Position numbers and translations under genes: made by a program
Assembly (NCBI RefSeq): GCF_002583555.1
Contig: NZ_BEGX01000137.1
Span: 1-64,000 of the forward strand
Length of the DNA: 64,000 nucleotides
Source: Pseudonocardia sp. N23
GTDB lineage: Bacteria > Actinomycetota > Actinomycetes > Mycobacteriales > Pseudonocardiaceae
Reading direction: 5' to 3'
Notes under the pieces: generated by a model
Seen by the model: only the letters and a program-made list of their open reading frames with translations
Told to the model about the DNA's origin: nothing
The model's database searches: none
In this document: positions 1 to 9,343 of the stretch, piece by piece
Numbering within the stretch: position 1 is the stretch's first letter
How the letters are laid out: every line of letters begins with the position of its first letter

Positions 1-54
1 AGCGCGCCCGTCGTCGAGCACAACGGCAACGGCACCACGAAGGCCGCCGTCTGA
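1..54 (+). CDS. C-terminal end of an unidentified protein (truncated by window edge)
   Basis: An open frame enters from the left edge and stops at a TGA at 52-54. The 17 visible residues end in a G/N/T-rich stretch followed by KAAV, which looks like a flexible C-terminal tail. This is too little to name a family. Codons end mostly in G or C, as in neighbouring genes. Confidence 0.45.
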   Translation, partial: SAPVVEHNGNGTTKAAV

Positions 55-386
55 GGGTGCCGGCGGTTCCTGACCGCGGCGCCGCGACTTCTCCGCCTGG
101 CAACGATGCCGGCAGAGTCACGGTTCACGCGGACGGTCTTCCACACAGTCGCTCGATCACCCATCGCCATGTGAGTTCTCGGACCGCAGCGCGTCATTGA
201 GAAGCTGCTGCTCTTTCGCTCAGTGAATGGGATCGGAGGCGCGAAGAATGTCGGACCTGACCAGTCCAGTGGTGGTCCCGGCTGACTGCAGAGCCGCTGA
301 TCCTCATGCGGCTGTGTGCTGTGAGTGATCGTCAGCTGCACAGCGATGACAAACCCAGCGTGGCTCGCTGGTGTCAAAATTAGCTC
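55..386. other. Intergenic region upstream of the GlxA-type regulator
   Basis: I see no gene here. The only structure is an inverted pair GCTGTG (318-323) and CACAGC (339-344) with a 15-nt spacer, and an A/T-rich patch at about 374-381 just before the ATG at 387. The patch could be a -10 element of a leaderless or near-leaderless transcript. The inverted pair could be an operator for the downstream regulator, but both readings are weak. Confidence 0.3.
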
Positions 387-1367
387 ATGCACTCGATTGT
401 CGTTCTAGCGCTGCCGAGCGTCGTCACGTTCGACTTGTCCGTCCCCTTCGAGGTCTTCAACCTGGTCGAGGACCCGGCCAGGTACGAGCTGTCGCTGTGC
501 GGAGTGATGCCCGGTCGGGTGCAGACCAACTTGGGCTTCGAGATCGAGGTGGCGGCAGGCCTGGAGGCACTGCTCGAGGCGGACACGGTCATCGTTCCGG
601 GTCTGATTTCCTTCGAGGAGCCGCCCGGAGAGGTGGGCGTAGCTCTGAGGGCGGCGTGGAGCCGCGGTGCTCGAGTCGTGTCCCTGTGCACCGGGGCGTT
701 CACCCTCGGTGCGGCCGGGCTCCTCGACGGGCGGCGGGCCACCACCCACTGGCTGCACGCGGCAGAACTTGCCCGGCGGTATCCGGACGTCGAGGTGGAC
801 GCGGACGTCCTCTACACGGAAGATCGCGGGGTCTGGACCAGCGCCGGAATTGCGGCTGGAATCGACCTCTGCATCGACCTCGTTCGCACCGACGGCGGGA
901 TGGAGGAAGCCGCGCATGTCGCCCGCCGGATGGTGGTCCCTCTGCACCGAGGTGGCGGGCAGGCCCAGTTCATCGAGCGGCCGGTAGCGATGTCGTCAGA
1001 CGGACTTTCTGCCACGTGCGAGTGGGCTCTGCAGCATCTCGACGAGCGTCTCACGATCCAACGGCTGGCGGAGCACGCCAGTTGGGCACCCCGTACCTTC
1101 GCGCGCCGTTTCGTCGCCGAAACGGGCATGTCGCCGATGCGATGGTTGATCGTGCAGCGGGTCCGTGCGGCGATGCGGTTGCTCGAGCAGACGGATCTGA
1201 GCGTGGCGAAGGTGGCACGAGACTGCGGCCTCGGGACGGCGGTGAACCTCCGGGCGCACTTTGCTCGCGAGGTCGGCACGACGCCCACCGCCTATCGGCG
1301 CAACTTTCGTGGTCAGGCGCAGGTTGCGGCCGTCGTTCGGGTTCGATGCAGCAATGCGTCGGAATGA
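387..1367 (+). CDS. GlxA-family transcriptional regulator (DJ-1/PfpI + AraC HTH)
   Basis: This 326-residue protein has the two-domain layout of GlxA regulators. Residues 1 to about 180 form a DJ-1/PfpI (class I glutamine amidotransferase-like) domain with the nucleophile-elbow cysteine at C101 in SLCTGAFTLG. The domain normally serves as a ligand sensor. Residues from about 210 to 315 are an AraC-type double helix-turn-helix, ending in the typical TPTAYRR segment. The ATG at 387 gives a start at the beta strand MHSIVVLAL, as in the family. It is a single-gene unit converging on an acyl-CoA ligase gene, so its target is not obvious from context. The family assignment is secure; the ligand is unknown. 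Confidence 0.88.
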   Translation: MHSIVVLALPSVVTFDLSVPFEVFNLVEDPARYELSLCGVMPGRVQTNLGFEIEVAAGLEALLEADTVIVPGLISFEEPPGEVGVALRAAWSRGARVVSLCTGAFTLGAAGLLDGRRATTHWLHAAELARRYPDVEVDADVLYTEDRGVWTSAGIAAGIDLCIDLVRTDGGMEEAAHVARRMVVPLHRGGGQAQFIERPVAMSSDGLSATCEWALQHLDERLTIQRLAEHASWAPRTFARRFVAETGMSPMRWLIVQRVRAAMRLLEQTDLSVAKVARDCGLGTAVNLRAHFAREVGTTPTAYRRNFRGQAQVAAVVRVRCSNASE

Positions 1368-1540
1368 CGGCAGCAACCGGTTGTCCGGAAGCTCGCTGTC
1401 GCCCAAGCCTTGCACGTCGGCGGAGCACGCTCGCCTGGCCATCGACCTGACGCCGCAGGAGATCTTCGTCAGCTCGGCCTCGAGGCGGCCTGGCTGCCGG
1501 GCTGCGGCGACGAGGCCCGTCGGCCACGTTCTGCACCTGG

Positions 1541-3151
1541 TCAGCCTGTAGGTGTGCTGTCGGCGTGCCGGTCGCGTGAACGGGTGGCGGCGTAGAGCCG
1601 GTCGACGAGGGCACGATTGCTCTCCTCGACCGTCCGACGGCGCAGCTTCTGCGTCGGGGTGAGCTCTCCTGAGTCGCTGGTCCAGGGCTGTGCCAGGACG
1701 GCGTGGGCACGCACCTGTTCGGCCTTGGCGAGTTTCTGGTTCGCGGTGTCGAGCACCGCATCGAGCAGTGCGCGGGTTCGCGGGTCGGCGACGACCTCCT
1801 CAGGGAGACCGTGCAGACCGTGGTGGGCGAGCTCGGCGAAGTCCGGGACCACGAGGGCGACGAGGAACGGCCGTCCGTCGCCGACGACGAGGACCTGGTC
1901 GACCAGGGGTGACTCGGCGACGACGTCCTCGACCCGGCTGGGCGAGATGTTCTCGCCGCCCGCGGTGATGATGAGGTCCTTCTTCCGGCCCGTGACCGCG
2001 AGGAGCTCGCCCCGCCACTCCCCGAGATCGCCCGTGTGGAACCACCCGTCGACGAACGACGCCGCTGTTGCCTGCGGATCGTCGAGGTAGCCGCGGGCGA
2101 GGTGGGGGCCGCGCACCAGGATCTCGCCGTCGTCGGCGAGCCGGACCGCGGTGCCCGGAAGTGGACGACCGACCGTCCCGGCCCTGTCCCGGAAGGCGTC
2201 GCCGGGCCCGGTCCAGGTCGCGACGGCCGTGGTCTCGCTCAGGCCCCAGAGGTCGTGCAGGGGGAGACCCACCGAGTCGAAGAACTCGTGCGTCGAGGCC
2301 GGCAGCGGCGCCGACCCGGTGACCAGCCAATGCGCGCCGTCGAGCCCGAACCGGGACGCCAGCTGCCTGTGCGTGGCACCGTCGCGGAGCATGGCGCGCA
2401 TGAGCCGTTCGACGCGCTGCCAGATCCGAGGGACGGAGGTGAACAGCCGCGGCCGGACCCGCTGCAGGACGTCGAAAAGGGTGGCCGGGTCGGCGACGGT
2501 CGTCACGCTCGTCCCGCCGACCAGTCCGGCGTAGTGGCCGACGACCCGGTCGACGATGTGGGCGTGGGGGAGGTAGGACACCGTCGCGCCGCCGTCCAGC
2601 CGGACGATCGAGTCCAGGGCGCGGAGCTGGAAGACGATCGCGGCGTGGGTGAGCTCCACGCCCTTCGGCCTGCCGGTCGTGCCCGAGGTGAAGATGAGGG
2701 TCGCGACGTCGTCGGGCCCCGGTTCGTGGATCGTGAACGAGGAGTCGGTGGGCAGCCGGTCCAGCTCGTCGACGGTGACGACCGGGACGCCGGCCGGGAT
2801 GTGGTCGTCGTGCACCAGTCCGGGGTCGGCGACGACGAGCCGGACGCGCGCCCGGACGGCGAGCTCGGCCGACTCCGCCGGGGGCGCGGTGGTGTACAGG
2901 GAGAACGGTGTGGCGCCCACCAGCAGCGCCGCGAGGTCGCTGAGCTGCCACTGCGGCCGGTTCCCGATCAGGAGCGCGACGGTGTCCCCGGGACGGACCC
3001 CGAGGGCGCTGAACGCCGACGCGAGCCGGGCCGCCTTCGCGGCGTACTCGCGCCGGGTCCAGCGCACGGATCCGTCGCCCGAGGAGAGGGCGACGGCGTC
3101 CGGCTGGGCGCTGACGTGCGCGTCGAAGAGTGAGACCACGGTGTCCGGCAT
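1541..3151 (-). CDS. AMP-dependent acyl-CoA synthetase/ligase (long-chain FadD-like)
   Basis: This is an ANL-superfamily adenylate-forming enzyme of 536 residues that would activate a carboxylic acid to acyl-AMP and then acyl-CoA. The phosphate-binding loop TSGTTGRPKG, the GWFHTGDLGEW motif and the GRKKDLIITAGGENISP hinge with its following lysine region are all present in order. The architecture resembles cytosolic long-chain acyl-CoA synthetases. The frame is open further upstream to 3226, but the ATG at 3151 starts at MPDTVVSLFDAH, where family members begin, so I chose it. It is divergent from the reductase gene at 3261, with about 110 bp between them. Substrate chain length cannot be read from the sequence. 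Confidence 0.87.
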   Translation of the reverse strand: MPDTVVSLFDAHVSAQPDAVALSSGDGSVRWTRREYAAKAARLASAFSALGVRPGDTVALLIGNRPQWQLSDLAALLVGATPFSLYTTAPPAESAELAVRARVRLVVADPGLVHDDHIPAGVPVVTVDELDRLPTDSSFTIHEPGPDDVATLIFTSGTTGRPKGVELTHAAIVFQLRALDSIVRLDGGATVSYLPHAHIVDRVVGHYAGLVGGTSVTTVADPATLFDVLQRVRPRLFTSVPRIWQRVERLMRAMLRDGATHRQLASRFGLDGAHWLVTGSAPLPASTHEFFDSVGLPLHDLWGLSETTAVATWTGPGDAFRDRAGTVGRPLPGTAVRLADDGEILVRGPHLARGYLDDPQATAASFVDGWFHTGDLGEWRGELLAVTGRKKDLIITAGGENISPSRVEDVVAESPLVDQVLVVGDGRPFLVALVVPDFAELAHHGLHGLPEEVVADPRTRALLDAVLDTANQKLAKAEQVRAHAVLAQPWTSDSGELTPTQKLRRRTVEESNRALVDRLYAATRSRDRHADSTPTG

Positions 3152-3260
3152 CCGTCGGACGCTAGGTCGGGCGGGATGCACCGCCCAGGTGCCCGGCCGC
3201 CACCGCACGGTGGTGCCGCGCACCATGGTCGGGCGTCGGCGTCACCGACAGCGTGAGGGC

Positions 3261-4250
3261 GTGCCTCTTTCCGTCGTTCTCGCCCAGCGGCCGCACGGCC
3301 GGGCCCGGGACTCCGACTTCGCACGGGTCGAGGTCGCCCGTCGGCCCTGCCCGGCGGGCGGGGTCCGGGCCCGGACCCGGCACCTCAGCATCGACCCGGC
3401 GATCCGCGGCTGGCTCGACGACCGCCCGAGCTACCTCCCGCCGGTCGGTGTGGGTGAGGTCGTCCGCGCTCTGGGCATCGCGGTGGTCGAGGAGTCCCGG
3501 CACCCGGACCTCGCTGCGGGGGATGTGGTCCGCGGGTTCACCGGGTGGCAGGAGGAGGTGCTGATCGAGGACCCGGCGCGGTGGGAGCGGCTGCCCGACG
3601 CGTCGACGGCCCGGCTCGGCATCCTCGGGATGACGGGCCTGACCGCGTGGGTGGGAATGGGCGACATCTGCGCGCCGCGGGCAGGCGAGACGGTGTTCGT
3701 GTCCGCCGCCGCGGGCGCGGTGGGCTCGGCCGCGGTCCAGCTGGCCCGGCTCGCCGGGGCGCGTGTCGTCGCGAGTGCGGGCGGGCCGCGCAAGTGCGAG
3801 CTGCTCACCGAGGAGCTCGGCGTCGACGCGGTCGTCGACCACCGGGCCGACGACTGGGCCGAGCAGCTCCGCGACGCGACGCCGGACGGGGTCGACGCGC
3901 TGTTCGAGAACGTCGGCGGCCCGCTGATGGAGGCCGTGCTCGACCGGATGAACAACCGCGGCCGGATCGCGTTGTGCGGGCTGATCGCCGGGTACAACGA
4001 CGTCGTCCGGCCTCCGGGCCCACGCAACTTCGGCCTGCTGGTGACGAAACGCATCCGGGCGGAGGGGTTCATCGTGGCCGACCACACCGACCGCGCGGCG
4101 CGGTGCGAGGCCGAACTCGGCGCGCACGTCGACGCGGGTCGGCTGCGTGCGTTCGAGACCGTGGTGGAGGGCTTCGACAGCGTCGTCCCGACGTTCGTCG
4201 GGTCGTTCGACGGTGGGCACGTGGGGAAGCTGGTGGTCAGCCTCGGGTGA
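3261..4250 (+). CDS. NADP-dependent medium-chain oxidoreductase (prostaglandin/alkenal reductase-like)
   Basis: This 329-residue zinc-free MDR-family enzyme resembles CurA/leukotriene B4 12-hydroxydehydrogenase types, which reduce the double bond of enones with NADPH. The Rossmann segment SAAAGAVGSAAVQLARLAG lies at about residues 150-170. The ENVGGPLMEAVLDRMNNRGRIALCG block that follows is typical of the group. Zinc ligands of classical alcohol dehydrogenases are absent. The start is taken at the GTG at 3261 (VPLSVVLAQRP); the open frame upstream overlaps the divergent ligase and lacks family similarity. It overlaps the 3' end of the broken PucR gene on the other strand by 14 nt. Confidence 0.8.
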   Translation: MPLSVVLAQRPHGRARDSDFARVEVARRPCPAGGVRARTRHLSIDPAIRGWLDDRPSYLPPVGVGEVVRALGIAVVEESRHPDLAAGDVVRGFTGWQEEVLIEDPARWERLPDASTARLGILGMTGLTAWVGMGDICAPRAGETVFVSAAAGAVGSAAVQLARLAGARVVASAGGPRKCELLTEELGVDAVVDHRADDWAEQLRDATPDGVDALFENVGGPLMEAVLDRMNNRGRIALCGLIAGYNDVVRPPGPRNFGLLVTKRIRAEGFIVADHTDRAARCEAELGAHVDAGRLRAFETVVEGFDSVVPTFVGSFDGGHVGKLVVSLG

Positions 4251-5287
4251 GGGGCGCGAGCTCGACCGCGGCCCGAAGCACCGTCGATCTCGCGTCCAAC
4301 GGGACCGGGAGCAGCGCCGCGATCCGCTCCAGCCGTTTCACGACCGTGTTGGGGTGCACGGTGAGCCGGCGTGCCGCCCGGGTCGGGCTGCCCAGCTCGG
4401 CGAGCCAGACCTGGAGGGTCAGCAGCAGGTCGGAGTGGGCCGGGTCGGCGAGGGCGCCCAGCCGGGCGCAGGCCCATGGCGCGGCGAGCTCGGGGGCGCG
4501 GTCGGCCAGGGCCAGCACCACCACGTCGTCGAACCGGACCGTCGTGCCGTCGACCCACCGTGCGGCGATCCGGTGCGCCTCGGCCGCCTCCTGGTGCGAG
4601 GCCCGCAGCCCGGCGAGGCCCTGCTGCGGGCTGCCGAGGGCGAGGCGGAGGCCCGACGTGCCCGGTGCCCAGCCGTCGACCTCGCCGCCCGAGAACCAAC
4701 CGTGCACGGCTGTGGGACCGTCCGGGACCGCGACGAGCTGGCGGGGCCGCGCGACGGCGCGCAACCGCGCGACACCACGGTCGAGCTCGGCAGACGTCGC
4801 GTGCGGCGCCCAGATCACGAAGGCCGTGTGGGTGTCGGAGAAGCGGTAGCCGAGCCGTGCCTCGGCCGCTGCGAGGTCCGCGGTCCCCGCGAGCACCTCC
4901 GCGGTCACGGCCCGCAGGTCGGAGGCGTCCCGCTGACGCAGCAGGTCGCACTCCTGCACGTAGGCCGCGGTCGCAGCGGCGCACGCGGCGCGCAGGTAGC
5001 GGAACAGCCGGTCGAGGACGGTCTCGAGAGCGTCGGCCCAGCTGCACGCTCACCCTGGCCGTCGCCGACTGCGCGGCGTCCCGCAGCAGCGGGACGTGTG
5101 AGCTCAGGGCCTCCCGGAGGAGGCGCGCGTCCTGGTCGTCGCGCACCACGGACGGCGTGGCGGCGACGACGGCGGCGAACATGTCGGCGACGAGGCGGGC
5201 GGCGCGCTCGTCGAGCCAGGAGACGAACTCCGCGACGGGTGGGTGCGACGGCGTCGTCGACCTGGCTCCGGTCACGGAGTTCGGCAT
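4237..5287 (-). pseudogene. Broken PucR-family transcriptional regulator (internal deletion plus frameshift)
   Basis: The N-terminal part starts at the ATG at 5287 (MPNSVTGARS) and reads as a PucR N-terminal helical domain until about 5060. The downstream part is in another frame. It can be read back to a TGG at about 5040 (WADALETVLDRLFRYL) and continues through the C-terminal PucR helix-turn-helix (RRLTVHPNTVVKRLERI) to the stop at 4237. Between the halves the frame changes and about 50-70 residues usually present in the family, including the region around the YRLG motif, are missing. A single sequencing error would not explain the missing length, so an internal deletion is likely. The palindrome at 5320 may be its former operator. 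Confidence 0.72.
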
Positions 5288-5319
5288 GGGCGCATCGTAG
5301 GGCCACCCACGGCCCGGCT

Positions 5320-5340
5320 CGGTGTGGCGAGACCACACCG
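5320..5340. promoter_or_regulatory. Perfect inverted repeat CGGTGTGG-N5-CCACACCG in a divergent promoter region
   Basis: Arms at 5320-5327 and 5333-5340 are perfectly complementary with a 5-nt spacer, and a further half-site GGTGTG follows at about 5344. It lies between the broken PucR regulator and the deacetylase gene starting at 5398. This is the geometry of a dimer operator in a divergent promoter. A transcribed hairpin is the alternative. Confidence 0.5.
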
Positions 5341-5397
5341 GGCGGTGTGCGCCGGACGCGTCGCCCGGACCCTGCGGCCTCCTCCACGCTCGACGCC

Positions 5398-6417
5398 ATG
5401 ACCGACACCACCACCGCGCTCAGCGACGAGAGCGGACGTGCGCAGGAGCCACTGCGACTCGCCGTCACGCTCGACGACCCGTTCATGTGGAGAGGAGCCG
5501 GCTTCCCGCCCGGCTACGACCCCGACGCCGTGCTCGGCCGGTTGTGCGACGCGTTCGAGCAGCACCGGGTCCCCGAGGTGTACGCCTTCACGTCGACCGC
5601 GCCGGTCGACGACCACCCGGAGTGGCTCTCGGCGCTCGACCGCTGGACCGACCGCGGCCACCACGTCGCGGCGCACACCCATTCCCACGCCAGCCTCAAC
5701 TGGACCGATGTCGCGTCGTACGTCGCCGACCTCGACCGCAACGTCGACATCCTCGAACCGTGGTTGGCGAAGGCCCCCACCCGGTACTTCCGCTACGCCT
5801 TCGACATGTGGGGCGACACGCGCGACAAGACCGACCAGGTGCAGGCCCACCTCGTCCGCCGCGGTCTGCTGCCCGCGCCGATCACCCACTGGTTCTACGA
5901 CGTGCAGTTCCTCGTGGCCTACCTGCGCACCCTGGTCGCCGGCGACACCGAGGCCGCGGCGTGGGTGCGGCGCCGGTTCGCGGAGACGGCGGTCGACGCG
6001 CTCCGCAACCAGGCCGCCGCCGCCCAACAGGTGTTCGGCCGGCAGCCCCCGCACATCGCCCTCATCCACGGCACCCCGATCGCCGCCGACGCCTACGCCG
6101 ACGTCCTCGCCGGCTACGCGGCCGCGGGCGTCGAGTTCATCACGCTCGAGGAGGCGATGAGCGACCCGGCGAACCAGGTCGTGCCGCCGACCGTGACCCG
6201 GTACTTCCGCAACTCCACGCAGAAGTGGGCCGAGCATGCCGGGATCGAGGTCGCCGACACGCCCCCGCGGGTCCTGAACGAGGTGCAGCGCTGCTGCCCC
6301 GTCGACGGGATGACAGAGGCCGACCTGCTCGGCCCGGCGCTCGTCGCCGCGGCGCAGGCCGTCGGTTCCGAGCCGGAGGCCACCGACCTGGACTGGAACC
6401 CGGCGGTGGACGCGTGA
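5398..6417 (+). CDS. Polysaccharide deacetylase (NodB-homology) family protein
   Basis: The 339-residue protein has a NodB-type metal-dependent amidohydrolase core. VTLDDPFMW at about residues 22-30 supplies the Asp pair. HTHSHASLN at about residue 97 supplies the HxxxH metal ligands. A later LIHGTPI strand with His fits the final catalytic motif. No signal peptide is visible, so it probably acts in the cytoplasm on a small N-acylated or cyclic amide compound rather than on cell-wall polymer; that is inference, since allantoinase PuuE belongs to the same fold. The ATG at 5398 follows an A/C-rich leader. Its stop overlaps the GTG of the next gene by 4 nt, so the two are co-translated. Confidence 0.72.
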   Translation: MTDTTTALSDESGRAQEPLRLAVTLDDPFMWRGAGFPPGYDPDAVLGRLCDAFEQHRVPEVYAFTSTAPVDDHPEWLSALDRWTDRGHHVAAHTHSHASLNWTDVASYVADLDRNVDILEPWLAKAPTRYFRYAFDMWGDTRDKTDQVQAHLVRRGLLPAPITHWFYDVQFLVAYLRTLVAGDTEAAAWVRRRFAETAVDALRNQAAAAQQVFGRQPPHIALIHGTPIAADAYADVLAGYAAAGVEFITLEEAMSDPANQVVPPTVTRYFRNSTQKWAEHAGIEVADTPPRVLNEVQRCCPVDGMTEADLLGPALVAAAQAVGSEPEATDLDWNPAVDA

Positions 6418-7187
6418 CGAAGGACCTGTTCGACGTCGACGGCCGGACGGTCGTCGTCACCGGTGGGACCCGGGGGATCGGTGAGATGGTCGCCGAAGGC
6501 CTGCTCGAGGCTGGGGCCCGGGTCCTGGTGACCTCCCGCAAACCCGAGGCCTGCCGGGCCACCGGCGAACGGCTCGGCTGCCCCGCGGTGCCCGCGGACG
6601 TCAGCACCGCTGACGGGGTCACCGCAGTTGTCGACGCCGTCAACGCGGAGTTCGACGGAACCCTCGATGTACTGGTCAACAACGCAGGCGTGACGTGGGG
6701 CGCCCCGCTCGAGGCCTTCCCCCGCAAGGGTTGGGACCGCGTTCTGAGCACCAACGTGGTCGGCCTGTTCGAGCTCACCACGGCGCTGCTGCCCGCGCTG
6801 CGGCGGGCAGCGACGGCCGGACGTCCGGCACGGGTGGTGAACGTCGGGTCGGTCGACGGGCTGCGCGTACCGGTGTTCGAGAACTACTCGTACTCGGCCA
6901 GCAAGGCCGCTGTGCACATGATGACCCGCCACCTCGCCGCGGTCCTCGCGCAGGACGGCGTCCTCGTCAACGCGGTCGCGCCCGGTGCGTTCCCGAGCGA
7001 CATGACGGCCGCGGCGCTCGCGTCCGGTCCCGGTCGAGCGCTGATCGAGAAGGCCATCCCGCTCCGGCGGCTCGGAACCGCGGACGACATCGTCGGCGCG
7101 GTCCGCTACCTGGCGTCGCCGGCCGGTTCCTACCTCACCGGCGTCGTCCTGCCCGTGGACGGTGGAATCGCAGGGTGCAGCGCATGA
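6414..7187 (+). CDS. Short-chain dehydrogenase/reductase (SDR, classical type)
   Basis: The 257-residue SDR has the cofactor-binding TGGTRGIG near the N-terminus and NNAG at about residue 88. The catalytic serine lies in VNVGSVDG and the catalytic YSASK follows, with a C-terminal GVVLPVDGG strand. The acidic or basic residue after strand 2 (VTSRKPEAC) suggests NADP preference. The GTG start at 6414 overlaps the deacetylase stop, so the pair forms one operon in which the SDR probably oxidises or reduces the product of the hydrolase. The substrate is not identifiable. Confidence 0.85.
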   Translation: MTKDLFDVDGRTVVVTGGTRGIGEMVAEGLLEAGARVLVTSRKPEACRATGERLGCPAVPADVSTADGVTAVVDAVNAEFDGTLDVLVNNAGVTWGAPLEAFPRKGWDRVLSTNVVGLFELTTALLPALRRAATAGRPARVVNVGSVDGLRVPVFENYSYSASKAAVHMMTRHLAAVLAQDGVLVNAVAPGAFPSDMTAAALASGPGRALIEKAIPLRRLGTADDIVGAVRYLASPAGSYLTGVVLPVDGGIAGCSA

Positions 7188-7298
7188 TCCAGCGCAGAAC
7201 GCCGGTCCAGACGACTTACCGGCAGCCTGGCGCTGTGCCGGGCCTCGTCGTGGCGGCGAGCACCCTGTGGAGGGGAGAAGGGCAGAATGACGTCCCGA

Positions 7299-8588
7299 TC
7301 ACGCGGCGCGATGTGAAAGGCGAGTCCGTGCAGCGCGCGTGAGCCGCGACGCGAGCAGGCGGTGGCCGACTCCGACGGCGAGAACCGCGACGCCTCCGAC
7401 GACGGACTGCCACGGCAGGGTGACGGCCAGCACCACGCACCCCACCGCCCCCAGCCAGTGCAGGCATCGGGGGTGCCGGCGATGTTCCCCGGACTGAGTG
7501 TGGGCAGCGATGTTCGCGATCAGGTAGTAGACGAGCACGCCGAACGAGGAGAAGCCGATCGCGCCGCGCAGGTCGACGGTCAGCACGAGCACGACGACCA
7601 CGAGCGCCACCGCGATCTCGGCACGGTGGGGGACGTGGAACCGGTCCGACACGGCAGCGAGCGGCGAGGGCAGATCGCCGTTGCGAGCCATCGCCAGTGT
7701 CGTGCGCCCGATCCCGGCGACGAGGGCCAGCAATGCGCCCAGGGCGCCTGCCGCACTGCCGACGACGACGACCGGGGCGGCCCAACTCCAGCCGATGACC
7801 TGGACGACGTCGGCCAGTGGGGCGGCCGAGGCGGCCAGGCGCTCCGGTCCGAGCGCCAGGAGCGTGGCGGTGGCGACGACCAGGTAGAGCACCACGGTGA
7901 GGCCGAGGGCGATCACGACCGCGCAGGGAATGGTCCGTCGTGGCGCAATGACCTCCTCGCCGAGCGTGGCGATACGCGCGTAACCCGCGAACGCGAAGAA
8001 CAGCAGTCCGCCGGCCTGGAGGACCCCGTAGATTCCGACGCCGTGCGACCCGTCGGCGAGCAACGGTGCGAGGGGATGACGGGTGGCCGCGACCACGCCG
8101 GCGGCGACTACGAGTCCCAGGACGCCGAGGACGATCCCGACGAGCAGCCGTGTGAGTCGCGCGGTCCGGGTGACTCCGCGGAGGTTCGCCCCGGCCACCC
8201 CGAGGACCGCGGCGACGGCGACCGGCCGTTGCCAGCCGACGGGGACGAGGTAGGCGGCGAGAACCAGCGCCATCGCCGCGCAGCTGGCGGTCTTGCCGAC
8301 GACGAAGGCCCAACCCGCGAGGTATCCCCACCAGGATCCGAGCCGCTCACGGCCGTAGACATACGTGCCGCCGGAGGTCGGGTACTGCGCCGCGAGTTGG
8401 GCCGACGAGGTGGCGTTGCAGTAGGCCACGACCGCTGCGAGGGCCACACCCAACAGCAGCCACGTGCCGGCAACGGCGGCGGCGGGGGCGAAGACGACGA
8501 ACACCCCGGCGCCGATCATCGACCCGAGTCCGATGACCACCGCGTCGGTGGTGGTGAGCCGGCGGGCCAACGGCGGGTTTGCGCGCAC
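7299..8588 (-). CDS. APC-family amino acid/amine permease
   Basis: The 429-residue protein is almost entirely hydrophobic helices, about 12 predicted. The N-terminal consensus of the amino acid-polyamine-organocation family, VIGLGSMIGAGVFV, is at about residues 18-31. The helix 3 region with QYPTSGGTYVYGRERLG and the helix 6 FFAFAGYARIATLGEEV signature follow, so it is a secondary transporter in the cytoplasmic membrane. It converges on the SDR gene and stands alone on its strand. The substrate could be an amino acid or amine; nothing in the context fixes it. Confidence 0.85.
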   Translation of the reverse strand: MRANPPLARRLTTTDAVVIGLGSMIGAGVFVVFAPAAAVAGTWLLLGVALAAVVAYCNATSSAQLAAQYPTSGGTYVYGRERLGSWWGYLAGWAFVVGKTASCAAMALVLAAYLVPVGWQRPVAVAAVLGVAGANLRGVTRTARLTRLLVGIVLGVLGLVVAAGVVAATRHPLAPLLADGSHGVGIYGVLQAGGLLFFAFAGYARIATLGEEVIAPRRTIPCAVVIALGLTVVLYLVVATATLLALGPERLAASAAPLADVVQVIGWSWAAPVVVVGSAAGALGALLALVAGIGRTTLAMARNGDLPSPLAAVSDRFHVPHRAEIAVALVVVVLVLTVDLRGAIGFSSFGVLVYYLIANIAAHTQSGEHRRHPRCLHWLGAVGCVVLAVTLPWQSVVGGVAVLAVGVGHRLLASRLTRAARTRLSHRAA

Positions 8589-8690
8589 GGTCGTCCGTTC
8601 GTGAATGAGTCCAGCCGCTGCCGTGTCCTCGGGCCGCCACCGTAGCGAGCGGCGGTGTCGATCTGGAGAACGTGGCCGGAACGGGCGGGT

Positions 8691-9239
8691 TCAGGCGCGG
8701 CCCGCCAGAAGCACGCCAGAGCCGTCGGTGCGCACGAGCATCGCCGTACGTCCACGGTCGGCGAGCCGCCGCTGCACAGATGGAGGGCCGACGGGGTCGG
8801 TGTCGCGGCCGATGGCCATGACGGGGTAGCCCCGATCGTCGAGCGCGTCGCGGGCGGTCGTCCCGGCGCAGACCTCGTCGACACCGGGACTGCGCAGCGC
8901 GCCACCGGTGGTGACCGGCAACGTCCCGGGCAGGTCGGCGGTCCCGGTCCTGCGGAACCAGTCCGGTCCGTGGTGGGCGATCAGGGCGAGGTCGGCGAGG
9001 CTGCGACGGCCGCCGACGCCGCGCCCACCTGGACCGGGCGCCCGGCGTGGCGCTGGACCTCGCGAAGCGTCGAGTCCGCTCGGCGCGCAGGCGTGCGACC
9101 GCGGTCGGATCGCGGCGCGGTCAACGGTCGGCTCAGCGGTGTGTCGAGGAGGCGTTGCGTGGCGCGGACTCGGGCGACCTCGGTTCGGGTGAGGCAGACG
9201 ACGACGGCGATGTCCGTCGTGTCCGTTGGCGGCGCTCAC
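8691..9239 (-). pseudogene. Decayed NuoF-like (SLBB region) remnant
   Basis: Residues from about 80 onward read SLADLALIAHHGPDWFRRTG and then GTLPVTTGGALRSPGVDEV. This matches the segment of NuoF-like flavoprotein subunits that joins the NADH/FMN domain to the SLBB domain. Upstream of about 9005 the best coding signal (GC-ending third positions, AVVVCLTRTEVARVR) lies in a different frame, which stops just after 9000, so a frameshift separates the parts. The FMN/NADH-binding loops and the C-terminal 4Fe-4S cysteines are missing. The tail (VMAIGRDTD and onward) faintly recalls a CBS domain. It lies directly downstream of the hydrogenase-related cluster, and may be a lost electron-input subunit. 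Confidence 0.5.
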
Positions 9240-9343
9240 TGTCCGGCACCCGGGATGCGGCCGTCCTTGGACGTGGCACTCCCGATACTCACGGGAGTCC
9301 GCATCTGGTGCTCCTCGTGGATCTGCGGGCCGCTGCGGAACTG

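Noticed and set aside
4950..5070. Programmed frameshift in the PucR gene
   Set aside because: No slippery heptamer is visible and a central part of the protein is missing, so a decay deletion explains it better.
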